From Trichoplax adhaerens (Eukaryota > Placozoa > Uniplacotomia > Trichoplacea > Trichoplacidae), in contig NW_002060949.1 of the NCBI RefSeq assembly GCF_000150275.1, forward strand, positions 4,682,753 to 4,746,752: a DNA stretch of 64,000 bases, in the 5' to 3' direction. The position numbers were made by a program, and so were the translations under genes. Of this stretch, positions 25,837 through 39,000 are shown piece by piece. The notes under the pieces are model-generated. The model ran no database searches. It was not told where the DNA came from and saw only the letters and a list, made by a program, of their open reading frames with translations. Every line of letters starts with the position of its first letter. Position 1 is the first letter of the stretch.

Positions 25837-28800
25837 ATGTTTATTGCAAATATCAAGCAAGAATTTTATAGCGCGATTCTATATCAGGTAAGATGATGGA
25901 TACTTCTTCATGAAGAGCCTTTCTTAGATGTCGTAGACAAGTCGATCTTGAAGCGTTTTACTATACTACGAGTAAAAGTCAAATAAAGACCAGTTTGGTC
26001 AACTTTACAACCAACTTTGCATTCTTCTAGTAGAGTTGCTGTTATTAGCCAATAACCTCTTTCAGATTGTAACCATGAAAAGCATACTTGCATCAATTTG
26101 ATACATGATTATAATTGACTCAATCCCATGATTGTTAGCCTTATTTTCTCTTTGAAATAGATGAAATGGAATGGTAATTATTCTTTTTTATCCATATTTT
26201 TATAGCGTGTTTTAATAATTGCAGTAGCAGATTGCGATTCGTTATGTAGCTGCAAGATCTTACAGGTGAGTATCGTAGCAAGTTAGACACGGATTAATTA
26301 TTGATTATTTATTTATTATTAACCTTGTATCCCATGAAAAACTCTATAGTAATACTATTCGTCATCTTCTAAAAGGTATATTGTATACTGTATAGACTAT
26401 GTACATGGAGATTACAATCATGCTACTTGCGAATGCCCTCAAAACATAAAACACTATTATTGTAGTGCATACAGCTTACGACTTTAATAACCAGTCATTA
26501 TACAGAAGACAATGTTCGATATATAAAGTCGATCATAAAAAATATCACACTTCTCGTTATTTGTCCATTCTAACTAATATTTGATTTAAATCAAAACAGT
26601 CTATCCTCCATTCTGATAATATTGGGTACACGTTAGTACCTGTTAGCGGATTACAAGAATTGGAACGGGTATATCTCGAATATAGCGATCAGGTAAGTTC
26701 AAAAATTGAATAGCTATTAAATAATACTGGTGCCTGTAGAAATGATAATCTGAAAAGATACTGCAATAGCTGTATTACAGTATTACTATAGTCTTGTGCT
26801 AACATGATGCAGAATGATGCTATTAAGCTTCACTATTTCAAATTGCGTTAAAAAATGACTAAAATAGTTGTCAATGTAGCTTGATATCACTATCATGATT
26901 CAGTTAATTCAATTTAGTCAAACTACTTAACAGTAAGTAGATTTATCGTGGCTCGATTGGCACTATCAATTTTTACTCATTTCAGATTATATTGTGAAAT
27001 TACAATGCTAGACAATCAAATCTATCGTTAATCAAAAATTAATTTCGCAGTGCGCGTATATTGTATATTGCTGCTGCTGGTTAAATACTTTTCTGTTAAT
27101 GTATTCTTAGTTTAAAAATATTATCCTCATCAATTGTGGTGGTAATATCAATATTGTGGAAATCTTACAACCAGAAGAGGATGTCAAATTTTACGTAATC
27201 GATAGGTAAGATTCAATAAAAGTGGTTGTGTCGAAACATTCTCATTTAATACGCATATATGCCTCTTTTTATTCTAACCTATTTAAACAACATTTTCTAC
27301 AGTCATCGGCCTTTCGATCTTAATAATGTATTTAATCAAGACCAAGTAAGTTTGTCCAATCGCATATCTTCTACACTATACACTATCTCGTTACAGTGTT
27401 ATCCTGACACAATACAGCAACTATCTTTGCTAGTTAATAACTACACTCTTAGTATGATGCGTATTAATCAATACTTTCTAATTTTGGGATTTTTGGTAAA
27501 ACTAATTTTTAGTGATGTGATGTATTATAAAGATCACTGTACTGAAAATTGATTAACTCTTTACTAGAGAACATGTACTGTAATTTAATGCATACTATAT
27601 TTCGTGAGCAGATATTAAAACACTCTGCGTTTACTGATACAGGTAAAAATAATTCTAATGGAAGGAGAAACAGTTGATATACCGGATTTTGACGATGTTT
27701 TTCGTCAAAATGAAGATGAAGAAGATGACGATGATGATCGTGATAATCTTGATAACGGTAGTTCTGCCGATGAAGAGATTGAGGGAAGCCCGCGTAAAAG
27801 AATGAAGACTGATACGGTTAGTACTAATAATTATAATTGAGATAAAAGTTAAGGCCAAATGGGTAGACATTTATTGGGTTACTCTATTTTCTTAGTTATC
27901 GAAAAGGAGGTGGCTCCAGAGAAGGTAACATTTACACTCTACGCATATTTTGATTTTCTACCGTCTCTTATTTCAAGCATGTCTTTTCCTGCTTACAGTA
28001 CTGATACGTAACATGTTGATTTACTTCTTTGTGCGTATTAGAAAAGAAATCTTGTTCAGTTATTACGAATTTGCTTATTATGGAACTGCTGTAAGTGCTC
28101 TAAATTGTTATTGCTAATATCAGAATTAGCCTACAGTTTGAATATACATCGTAATAGTAATATTGCACGCGTATTATTTTTACTAGTCGGCAATGATTGC
28201 ATTTGATCTCGCTTGGAAGTTGTCGAAAGATAATAACGACAATTTATGGTAAGCCAGTCATATGGCTACGCTTTTCTAAGTTATCTTTAGTTCAAACTAT
28301 CAGCTAGAATGATATGGTATACTGTTCTACTACATAGGTGGACCATAATTGGATTGACAGAGCAATATCTGCATCAAAAAATTGATAGGTTAGTTGCGAT
28401 TTAAATATCAACGTGCTATTCGAAATTTTGAATCATATACCGCGTATCAAGTACTTAAAAATTGATAAATTTTATCTTTTATTACGTAAATTAAAAGGGA
28501 CAAATACGTGCTTGATGTTAGTACAATTCAAGGACATGTTATGCGTTTAAATCGTACTAGCGATGAATCTGGATTATCTATTAATTGCATGAAAATCGGT
28601 TTCGAAAATGAGTATCCAAGAGATTTCTCCCATTATTGTAATAGATAACAATATTGTTAACTTTAAATTATTACATATTGCGTTATCCTTAACTTAAATT
28701 TAACAGTTTACGACTTGTACTATATAAGCATTGGTCGCTATATGAGAGTTTCTATTACTCGCTATATACTGCGTGTAAGTTTCGTATCTGGACTATGAAG

Positions 28801-30589
28801 GGGAAAAAGAATTTACACGAATTACTAGCTGAAATAGGGTAAAACTTCACATGAAATTTATTTTTGGTAGGCATTTTATATTTAGAGTATCGAATAAGAT
28901 AGTATATATTACGATTGTTTCAGTATCCCTGTTAAACAAGCAATGCAAAAATTTTCTTCCATGGATATGGAGTATAAGATAAATGTTAAAGAATGGATAG
29001 AAAATCTAGCTCAAAAGTTTGGGTACGGGAGTGCGAAAATATTAATACTTAAATTGCCATAAATTATACATTAGATTATTACATTTTTTTAATTCACCTT
29101 CTATCATTTTCCTGATATAGATTATCGGATATTACGTTTGGTTCATTTAGATCTCAGTTTGGTTATAAAACAAAGGTAGATTCTATTCTATTTTTTGTTT
29201 TCGGTTACTACATTATTCATTATTAACAATTATTATCTTATCCTTATTTCTTGTTATTACTTTGAATTTTTTTGAATAGTTTACTGCCGCCGATGCAGTT
29301 TACGGACTTATAGCAATAATAGAAGACATGGTAATTTTTTAGTAATTAGTATGGTGGTACTTTATACCCTTATAGATTGTGGGTATTGAAACATTATCGA
29401 TATCGCTTTCGTTTAGGAGAATCCCAAACCTTTATCGGATAAATTTTTAGAAGCTCTTGATTCGCTTTCCAGGTTGGCTGTAATTATTAATGCAATGTAT
29501 GTAAATAAAATGTAATTTGATTATTTGATTAGTAAATTAATTTACTTTTAGATCAAAATGTAAGACATTATCGGAAGGAATACGAAAAGCAAAATTACAG
29601 GTATACTATATTTTAAAGTGTATTATATATTGAACATACTAATGATCATAATAGGATGTCAAGTTACAATTTTTAACGCGAGTAGCATATGGCACTAGAG
29701 TGTAAATACTAACGGTAACAACTAACTATATATTAATAATACTTGATGTTTTAATAGCAAATCGCGATATTTAAGCAAGTTCGAAACTTTATCGATATGC
29801 GACAAGTAGTTTGTGCTGGACCATTTTTGTATGCATGCATCGATGAGGTAATATTTCCATAACATACTGACGTACGTATAGGTACTGCACTATTACCTCA
29901 ATTTGGTAACATACATTTTATTGTTTAATCAAGGGATCATCAGATAAAAAGATATTTTGTAAACCAACAACTCTTGGAAAATTAGCACGATTTCTCTTAA
30001 CTGCCTATGTTGCATCTGTAAGTAGCTGGATTATTGTCCGACAAATTATAGGTATCATATAGCAACTTAAACAATTTAAACTGTCTATTTTACATAGTCA
30101 AGAAATAAATTAGCTGCCAGTCTGCCTATGGTACTAGTAACCCCTTTAGATACAGATCGAGGTAACTAATTTTTATACACTGATGATGTTCTCCAGAAAA
30201 GTATAATTTTTATAGAATGGATTTAAGTCATCAATTTATGTAATATTCAAATAGGAACTTCACTAGTTCTTGGCATACCTCCGATAGCAGAAGACACAGC
30301 TAGAAAGTACGTCGAGTTTCGGAGTTTATCTGTGTTTTTCGATTATAACTTTCGTTTCGCTATATAGTTTTCTCGGTAGGGCTTTCGAGCAAGCGGCAGA
30401 AAAAACTAAAGCGAGAACACTACATGACTGTTTTGATTCATCAAGTAATTAATGGTGTTATTTTTTAACAGTTTGAAGTACTCGATAAAACTAATGATTT
30501 CATTTTATTTAATTTAACACGCAGTTATAGAGATTAAATCCGAAGATCGTGGAAAATTCTTCGATGCTTTGTCGGCCTTGTTGGCTTAA
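25837..30589 (+). CDS. CDC45: CDC45 DNA replication initiation factor
   Basis: Complete, 23 exons, 564 residues (human 566): 25837-25887, 26206-26265, 26600-26692, 27111-27205, 27303-27345, 27643-27816, 27896-27924, 28042-28090, 28187-28248, 28338-28388, 28498-28611, 28707-28838, 28924-29022, 29121-29175, 29280-29330, 29417-29472, 29552-29600, 29758-29847, 29934-30017, 30098-30161, 30255-30306, 30368-30444, 30525-30589. Every phase closes. It starts MFIANIKQEFYSAI and carries the DHH-family-derived core (VADCDSLCSCKILQ, GYTLVPVSGLQELE, IILINCGGN). An acidic loop (about 116-140, EDEEDDDDDRDN) and a basic KR patch follow. Later landmarks are WWTIIGLTEQY, RLVLYKHWSLYES, LEALDSLSR, CAGPFLY, GIPP and FLGRAFEQAAEKT. 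CDC45 joins MCM2-7 and GINS to form the CMG helicase at replication forks. It shares an intergenic region with divergent TRIM37 and converges with ADO. Confidence 0.97.
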
Positions 30590-31619
30590 ATAGTTATATT
30601 AACCTGACATTGATTTCAAAGTAATTATTATAGTTGAAAGAAAATATAAAATATAAAGATCCCATGATGCTCTACAGTTATAGTTCTCTTTTTCATTTAT
30701 TCTGAATTTATGTTACATTAGAATTGTGCTACTTTGTAATGAAATATACATGTAGAGCAGTAGCACGCGATTATAAGCCACTGTAAGTTTGTATTGGCAA
30801 GCTGTATACATTTTAATGTACTTATATATAGTAAATTTTAGGCTTTACCGTTTAATTGTATAATATACGTACGTATTTATTGTAAAATATATGTCCTGGT
30901 GTTAGTACATAATTATTGTGCAACTTTTAGTACGCATATTTGTCACCAAGACAAAATGACGTATACATATTTCACTTTACATGAAGCATATATCTTGTAC
31001 ACAACTATTTTATGAGATTGTGATGGTATACACACTCGTATGTATACTGTATTTAATAAAGACATTTTGCATTCGTAATATAGCTACTGAATTATGATGC
31101 CCATCATAGATACAGCTTAATTGCGACGTGGTTAGCTTTGTTGTTGAAGTACCTATCTGAGCTTTTACTACTTAAATGTGCAAGTTGTAAGATATACCTT
31201 CGCTGTAGCCCTGCATGTTTAAATTTAGTTATTATATTATTACATTTGAGAGCTTCCTCTCTAAAGGTATGTTAGATCTTTATGAAATTTTATTAAAATA
31301 AAATAAATTGTACATTATAGACCCGTCGTAACTACGATTGGAGGCCTATCAAAAAGGCTTGCTAACATTATAGTAAGTACAGTTATACAGTAGATGCATA
31401 GGCCGGATAAATAATACCTTGAAAGTTAATTTCCACATTAGAAATATTGACAGATATCAATCTAAACGTACTTTCGTTATCACGTAGCGCATAGAAACTT
31501 CACTACGTCGTTACTTCTTAAATTAAAAATGATGTTATAGATCGTAATTTAGCCGAAGCGTTGGTTAAAATATTGCTTTTTCCTGATAATTTAAAAGAGA
31601 ATTCTAATATTTTTTTGTA
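30590..31619. other. Intergenic region between convergent CDC45 and ADO
   Basis: About 1 kb between two stop codons facing each other, so it should hold both 3' UTRs. An AATAAA lies at about 31055 on the plus strand, which could serve a long CDC45 3' UTR. No coding signal. Confidence 0.5.
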
Positions 31620-34600
31620 TTATTCATCAACATTCAAGTCTCTAATGTCGATTTGTGGTCCTCGATACGCCTATGAATATTAGATAAACATTTAAATGCA
31701 TTACTGTAGTAAGACCTTTACTAGTTTTCGATTCGAAGTAGATACGATTTCGGTTATAGAAATACGTGTAGATATATTCTATATGATTAGTAACTGTCTT
31801 ACCACTGGATCACAATAGAAAGTGCGAGGTGGTGAAATTTCTTGGAGGTAACAAATTCTACGGAAATGACGGAAAATAATCGTTCACTTAGAAATGATAT
31901 AAAATGATGAGGAGTTAGTACTGTGATGGAAAATTAATAGGCCAGGCAATTTCCTACTTATCATCCTCTGTATCCTGTAATTGATCAAATAAGAATTGAT
32001 TAACTATATTTATTAACATTCATACATACGCGTACATACATGTAGAAATAGAAAAGTATCAAGCAGTATTAAAATTATCCTTGTAATTGATAAAAGGCAT
32101 AATATAAATTTAAAAGTATTAACTATCATGAAAAATCTAATTGGTAATACTATTATTTATACTATACCGTCGAGTGTTCCTCAGGATAGACATTTTCTAC
32201 AGGAATATAGTAATGACAATTTCGATTCTAATAGTATCAATATAAGGATACAAAGTTATCAAAAATAGTAAACTACCTAAAATGATAATTAAGTGGTACG
32301 AATAAGAATAGCTATCATAAACAGAATAAATTTAATCTTGTTCTTTGCTAGCCCTAACATTATTATTCATAATTTCTTTATTGTAATTGTAAATTTTATA
32401 CAAGATTCATTGAATATAATAGTGGGAATCATATTTACGATTTTATTAGCCTAATGATAATTTTTACCAGTACATAGACAGACCTGACTAGCATTGTAAG
32501 GTGGTGCTAAAATATCGATAAATGCCGTTGGACCACTGTAATTAAGATGAAATATTAATAACTAAATAAAGAAATTCTCGTAATTTCCATAATAGTGGGC
32601 AAAACAACTTATTAGACAGAAAACATGAAGATTCTAAATGCACTTATTGTACAACAGTATATATTGACTACCATCCTATTATAATTATCACAATGTATTA
32701 ATAGCAAATTTTTTTCTTGTAAGCAATTATGGCCATAACCTAGTTTTCTCAACAGATAGAACGTTCAAATATTGTAAAATGTATGTGTTCTTTTGCTATA
32801 ACAAGTAATTTATCTAAAATATTTAGCTATTATCTAAGATCGGGTACAACAAGTATTTTAATCATAGACCTGACAGCCTCGATGCTGTGATAATTATCCT
32901 GGTCACTTTGTAAGGTCTGCACTTCATCATCATCTTTAATAATATATTGTCCACTATGAATGCACTTAATTGGTTCTACCGGGTAAGAAAAGCGTAAAAA
33001 TATATTTTAGTAAATCTTAAAAAGAAGGAATATATCTTCAGCCCAAGAATAAAGTTATGAATAGCACGAATATGCATACGATGTTGCCAACAGAGGCCAA
33101 AAGCTGTAATTAATTACTTATGATAATAATTATTATTGTCAAGTATTGAATGGTTTTATTACTATGACTTTCTTAATATTAATAGGGTATAAGATTCTTA
33201 TAGCTTTACTTACAGAGTAATTAATATCTTACCTATTCGACGTTGAAATTTTAATTTCATTAGGCTACGTGTATTTCCATGTAATTAGTAGATTTATCAA
33301 AAGAGATAAAATTGATAATAATTATTAATATAAACCTTAAATAAGATTTTAAAATTTCATCATGATATTTTTGACGTAATGAATAAGTAAGGATATTACT
33401 AATGTAAAATCGTTGATAATTGAAAGTTTCGTACCTTGTTCGCGCACATCCACCGCTGTCAAGGCGATCATATGATGTAATTTTCGCTTTTCCATATAAT
33501 ACTTTACTAGTATGATCAGAGTTTGGAAGAATTAGACTAAATCTAGTTTGTATTTTTCCTATGATAAGCCGTTTGGTAGTGTATATCATCAGTCATGCTT
33601 GAAGCAAGGAAGATCCGGTACTTCAAGTAGAACTAATTTTTATACGCTAGAACTTTTCATCTTGACACAAACAGGTCCAATCTGCATTTACTTACATTAA
33701 ACCAGTCATTTCAGGATGATCGTGGAGTGGAACAGAACACTTTTCACGGACTATAAAAACACACAAGTTAAAATATTGACATTCGTGAATTGCTATATAG
33801 CCAGCTGGAGCTCCATGGGGCCTAAGTAAGAATGCATCGAGTGCTTCTTCTAAAGCAATATCTTTAGCTCGTAATCCAGTTAGCTAAGTTAAACATCAGA
33901 AACACATTATTAATATACTGTACAACAAAATTGTCAGTGAAGTCAATTAGAAATGTTCATCATTTAGTATTTATAAGTATTCATCCGTAACTCTTATATA
34001 TATATATATATATATATATATAATCGCCATGCTTATTCTTCTCAAGAAGGAGCCGATAGGCATATTATAGATTTACAATATCCGTAAGAATACAGTATTC
34101 ATGTATCATTTAGAATAAGTTGTTCAGCTTGTGATTAGTATCATAACGTCATAATTCTCGTTGGATATACATCATAAATTTAATCTTTTTGTAAATTAGC
34201 TAATCTATAAGTGGCAATATTGGTTTCCATACAGATACTGGATACATTACGTAAGAGAAATAGACCTGCGCTTTAATTTCGATAGAAGAGAATTGGATTA
34301 GATGGAAAGTCTACATTTAGTGCATCTACAAGTATTCCTTAAGATAACTCATAGCCCAAGTTGGGTGCGAAAAAATTCAGAGTAATCATTTCGATGAAAT
34401 AGTAGAATCGGTTTAGAAAATCTGATCGACAGGCATATGATGCTCTTTAATATCATTAGTAGCAAAATTTGCAGTAAAGTCCAATGTACTCGAATCGACT
34501 ATGATTGAAAGTTGCCGATTCAGCTGAAGAATCTGATGTAAACGCTAGTAGTACAGCGGGTAAAGTCATATACTCTGAAGGGAGCTAGTTACGCAACAAG

Positions 34601-34796
34601 GTAATTTACTACGATTGATGTTTTCAGTTAGCAGAAAACTTCACGATCAACATGAAGGAAAATTCTTCGTTAAATTGTTCAAATCGAATGAAAGACTAAC
34701 CAGTGTACTCAATTTGTGATAATTGGCTGTATAGCTATCAGATCTGGAAAATGTTTTGTAAGCTTGCTTGACAATTCGATGAATTAAGGCCGACAT
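31620..34796 (-). CDS. ADO: 2-aminoethanethiol (N-terminal cysteine) dioxygenase ADO
   Basis: Complete, 9 exons, 222 residues (human 270): 34796-34701, 33883-33696, 33506-33435, 33264-33233, 32975-32870, 32535-32484, 31974-31958, 31857-31803, 31670-31620. Phases close throughout. The N-terminus MSALIHRIVKQAYKTF matches the family start. The iron-binding pair is in CSVPLHDHPEMTG and the third histidine in NYHSIEAV. Other family landmarks are KVLYGKAKI, the LDSGG turn, GPTAFIDILAPPYN and the final YRGPQ. ADO is a cupin-fold Fe(II) enzyme that oxidises cysteamine and N-terminal cysteines of proteins with O2, marking them for the N-degron pathway, and so acts as an oxygen sensor. One exon is only 17 nt. 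The donor after 32870 (GTCTAT) and the donor after 32484 (GTCTGT) are weak. The region between the cupin core and PIKC is shorter than in mammals. Confidence 0.94.
33995..34022. repeat. (TA)14 microsatellite in ADO intron 1
   Basis: Fourteen uninterrupted TA dinucleotides inside the first intron of ADO, likely length-polymorphic. The remainder of that 0.8-kb intron shows nothing else recognisable. Confidence 0.95.
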
Positions 34797-36049
34797 TTTG
34801 ATCTTATTATCTTTCACTTGATCCGGTTAGCAAATAAGCCAACTGCACTAGCTACTAATACTACGATCTATAAGAATAATGAATAAACAGGATAGAGCAA
34901 TCGAATCTCAATCATAAACTATGAGAGTAGAAAAACCTTTTTAGTTACGCTTAAGAGAAGATCGCTTCCTGATTGCTGAATGATTTGGATCTACTGTACT
35001 GTACTTCTTAACGACTATAGTATAAGCTATATTAGTACTGAGATATGAGAGTTTAAAGCCATATTGTAGCTATATTATGTCATAATTTATGCGATCTGGT
35101 ATGGGGGCGTCTCGCTGAGGAGTGCTATTGGTATAGTCTGATATCATGGATAGAGTCTCCAACTCCATAATGAATTAGTACTTATAATATAGGCTCAGTA
35201 TTTCTTTGCCTGTAGTATGCTTATCAAGCTACGTCTATCTACAATAAAACCTACAGCAACTTAATATTAGATGCTGTAATCATCTGTAGCTTTCTTTTTG
35301 AGCTTAAGGATAGGTTTACCTATGATAAATGCCAGTCAATATGTTTAAATTCCTAAAATAAATACAAGCGCAGCACACACATATCCAGCATAACACTTGT
35401 GAACTGCTCAATGGACGGTTTCTGATTACTAAAAGTAATATATTTAGACATGGGATCAGAAACGATACTGTACTTCACAGCTTCGGTTAATGTATCATGG
35501 AAGATACGGATAATTAACAGCAATAATATTTCTAGCGCGGTATGATTATGAACTAAATCCGAACATGGATACGTCTTATATAGTCAAATACGTACAGCAA
35601 CTCCAGTTTTAGTCACACGCAAGAATGATTTGTTAAGGTTTTATTATTTCATTTGCATCTTCAAATACAGAAAGCTTGATAGCCAGAATCAATCATACGG
35701 CTAGTAGTCCTGAATAATAGTTTTTTTGCCATCAATTTTTCATATTGCGTCCAGTCGCTCTCATAATGTTGTATATAGCATCTTAATACTAATTATATGA
35801 CAAACAATATTTATTTCTATACACAGTTTTAGACAAATGCATCTTTTTTAGAAAAAGCTCAATGATGATACTGTACAAAGCTAAAATATCTCATTATATA
35901 TGAATACAGAAACGACAGCGCTCTATTTTTTTTATTATACATTAAATGCCTTTCCTAATTTCAGAAAATAGAGTATGATTTCATACCGAGGCAAGACATA
36001 AACTAGCCGTCGTATGTATGAGTATTGTATCACTATCTATACACATTGA
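34797..36049. other. Intergenic region between USP32 and ADO
   Basis: About 1.25 kb between the stop of USP32 and the start of ADO, both on the minus strand. It must contain the USP32 3' UTR and the ADO promoter. Isolated TACTGTACTGTAC words occur near 34990. No gene is seen. Confidence 0.6.
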
Positions 36050-39000
36050 TTATTGAATAGTACAAATTTTCTTTACTTCCGCATCTACATCATCTTCTTC
36101 ATCTGGAAAAACAACTGCTTCCTTTTCAGAGAAATCTGGGATAACCTTATCGCATAACAAATCCTCACGTTCGTAAAACAATAAGTAAGGAGACTCCTCC
36201 GAAACACGTTCAGGCGTAGTTTCCTTAATTCAGTAATTCATAGAGAAGTAATCGTCAAGATCCAAATTCAATAAATTGTTAATATTACTCATCAATCGAT
36301 CATAATTCTTAATACCTTGCAACTACTGTCGTTAAAAATGTACCATTTATTATTCGGATTTTTCGCAAACGATACGTAATGGCCGCCGCCAAGTATTCCC
36401 GAGTGACTCTAATTACGTCAATAAAATAATAATTCATAGTTTACTAAAATATAAACAGTACGCGTATGGGGTATATCGTGAATACCTACCGCTATTGCGT
36501 AAAGATTATACAGCGGACGCTTTTCAATACCACTCGTGGCACCTTCAACTGAAATTTCAGCTGCATCGTCAGCTTTAATGTGATTCGTATCATTGCATTC
36601 ACTATCTTTTTCTTTATCATCGTTTTCTTTTACGTTATCTTTTACTTCGTTACGTAAGTCGTTATTGTCAACAGATTGCTCATTATCGCTAGTTATTGTC
36701 TCTGAAACTTCAAGTATTTCGTTTGAGTCAAGATTAGCATCGGATGTACTTGGCGATTCTACATTTGCATCTGATCCACTACCATGGGAATTATGCATTG
36801 TATCTTCATTGTTATGCTCTTCCGATGTTAATTTTTCAGTATTAGCGTTCGGATTGTGACTGTCTGCTAAAGATATAATTTCAGAACTTGCAAATGTTGC
36901 TTTGTAAGAATCATCATGTCCGACCACGTATTTATATGGATCCATATTCATAAGCGGGAATTTAACATTCTTCTGCGATTTGATCCAACGACCCGCAACA
37001 AACTGAAATCGTTTCATGTGTACAATCTATAGCATTATGGAACTCAATAAGTTAGATTTCATATAATATTATTTCTTAAAATATGTGAGACAACAGACAA
37101 AGAATCACTATAGTAACTTAATTACCAGTATAGGAGGGAGTTTCCATATTTCTAGCTTCTTAGTAGCTACTCGATGTTGCTTGCATTTTGAACAATACCT
37201 TTGTTACATAGTTATACCGCGATATCATGTAGGACATAAAAAAAATAAAATATGATATCTGTTAAATATATTTGCAAATCTTTTACTTCCATTCTTTGCT
37301 AGTAAATATACCATGATTCATCTTCTCCAAGCTCTTCTTCTGATGTAAACGCTCTTAAACATTTATCTAAGTCGATAGGCTGAGAAAGTTGCTGACGGCT
37401 AATCTCAACGCTTTCGTGACAGATTGGCTATGACAAATTTAAGTAACGTATAGTTATTTACATATTACGGCAACTTATTACAGTAGCGTTCATCACATCG
37501 AACAATATTTCGCTTTACCTTTTCCTGTGACGACTGATAGCGAAGATGTAGAGCAGTTGGATCCCAATCAATAGCTAAATATCCACTCTTATAGTTAAAT
37601 TTTTCATCATTACATTCTAATTTGCAACCATGACAAAATCTAAATAACAAGTTCATGAAGGTTGCTGTTAATATGACATCTTTGTATAGAATTACTATAA
37701 TTAAAATCATAACTTTACTTCTGCCATGAACATTGGGCGCAACCATATCCGTCTTTCTGCACAATCTTCAGTTCAAATGGGTACATCGAAGATCCACTCA
37801 GACTACTACAAAACACAATGGGAATTTGTTAAGCTAATATATAGTGTAGTTTTCTTGTGAAATGAATTTTAGAGGTATACCTTCTAGAACTGCCGCCGTT
37901 ACGTTCTACAGGAGTAACCAATCGCTGAACTTGCACCCAAACAAAAGCATATAGATCTGAATTTAAAGTATTCGGTTGGCAAGATATTATTACAGGCACT
38001 CCGAATAGACCAGGCAACTGAGATTGCCAAGCTAGGTAATACACATCCATTCTCATCTAAATAATACAAATACATAATGATGAGAAATGAAATTTACGCT
38101 AAATAAATTCAAATTTATCATAGTACGTTACCATTTTACGATTCATTGCTACAACATAATTGCCATGAGGAAATTTTATCGCTTCATGACCGCTACTATC
38201 ATCAATAGATGGGCTGCTTGAAGTGCAATCAAAAATTATACCCCTATCTTTTGAAATTTTTGTCACATCATGATCGCTATCATTGCTTGATAAAGGATCA
38301 TCTGCAGTAGGAATGAGCTCGTTCTTACAACTGGAGGATGTTGCTTCTTCACTATCCACATCTGTAATATCATTGGTTGATTTATCGTCAATCTCATTGG
38401 TTGATTTATTGTCGATCTCATTGGTTGCCTCTGGTGATGAGGCTTCAACTACCTCTACAACTGTAGGCGATGAAGAGAAAGATTCGTCTACTGGAAGATC
38501 AATCTCGTAAATGTATAATAAACCCATAAAACCAGAGCGAATTTTTTCTGTATCTAATACGAAATTTTTAACTTGAGCACCAAAAAGCTCAACTAACAAC
38601 ATTTGGGATGGCTCCAGTTGGGTATAATCCATCAATGCTACTTTTACGTCATAGTATCTTCCTTCGCTATTTAAACAAAGACCATACTTCGTATGAGTAG
38701 AACCATCCATATTTACAACAGTAACCTCTATAAAGATACTATTATCCATTGGTAATGGTAAGGATAGAAATGTAAAAGGATCAAATGTGACACTAGCATG
38801 ATCGCAAGTTTTGCATGCGACAGCACTCCTTAATTGACCATGAAATAGATCAACAACGATAGACTTGTTACGCTTGATATGGTTTTCCCAGGCTTCCAGA
38901 GCTACTTCTTCATCGCTTCTACCATCACTATCTTTCAGCTCTACATATGGCTTATCGTGTACACGATTGAGGTCTTCGTGTAATCCATCCAAAAGGAAGC

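Noticed and set aside
27655-27870. Ile-rich minus-strand frame
   Set aside because: It is antisense to the Asp/Glu-rich loop of CDC45 (GAT/GAA codons read as ATC/TTC).
31825-31850. GGTGGTGAAATTTCTTGGAG, another 18S-like string
   Set aside because: It falls within the ADO exon 31803-31857 on the opposite strand, with no rRNA context.
33738-33760. Possible splice acceptor (TTTTTATAG) inside ADO exon 2
   Set aside because: The continuous reading matches the conserved cupin strand, with no gap relative to human ADO.
36593-36859. Plus-strand Ser-rich frame of 88 codons
   Set aside because: It is antisense to the acidic/Ser-rich insert of USP32, where codon bias opens the opposite strand. The frame at 38283-38510 is similar.
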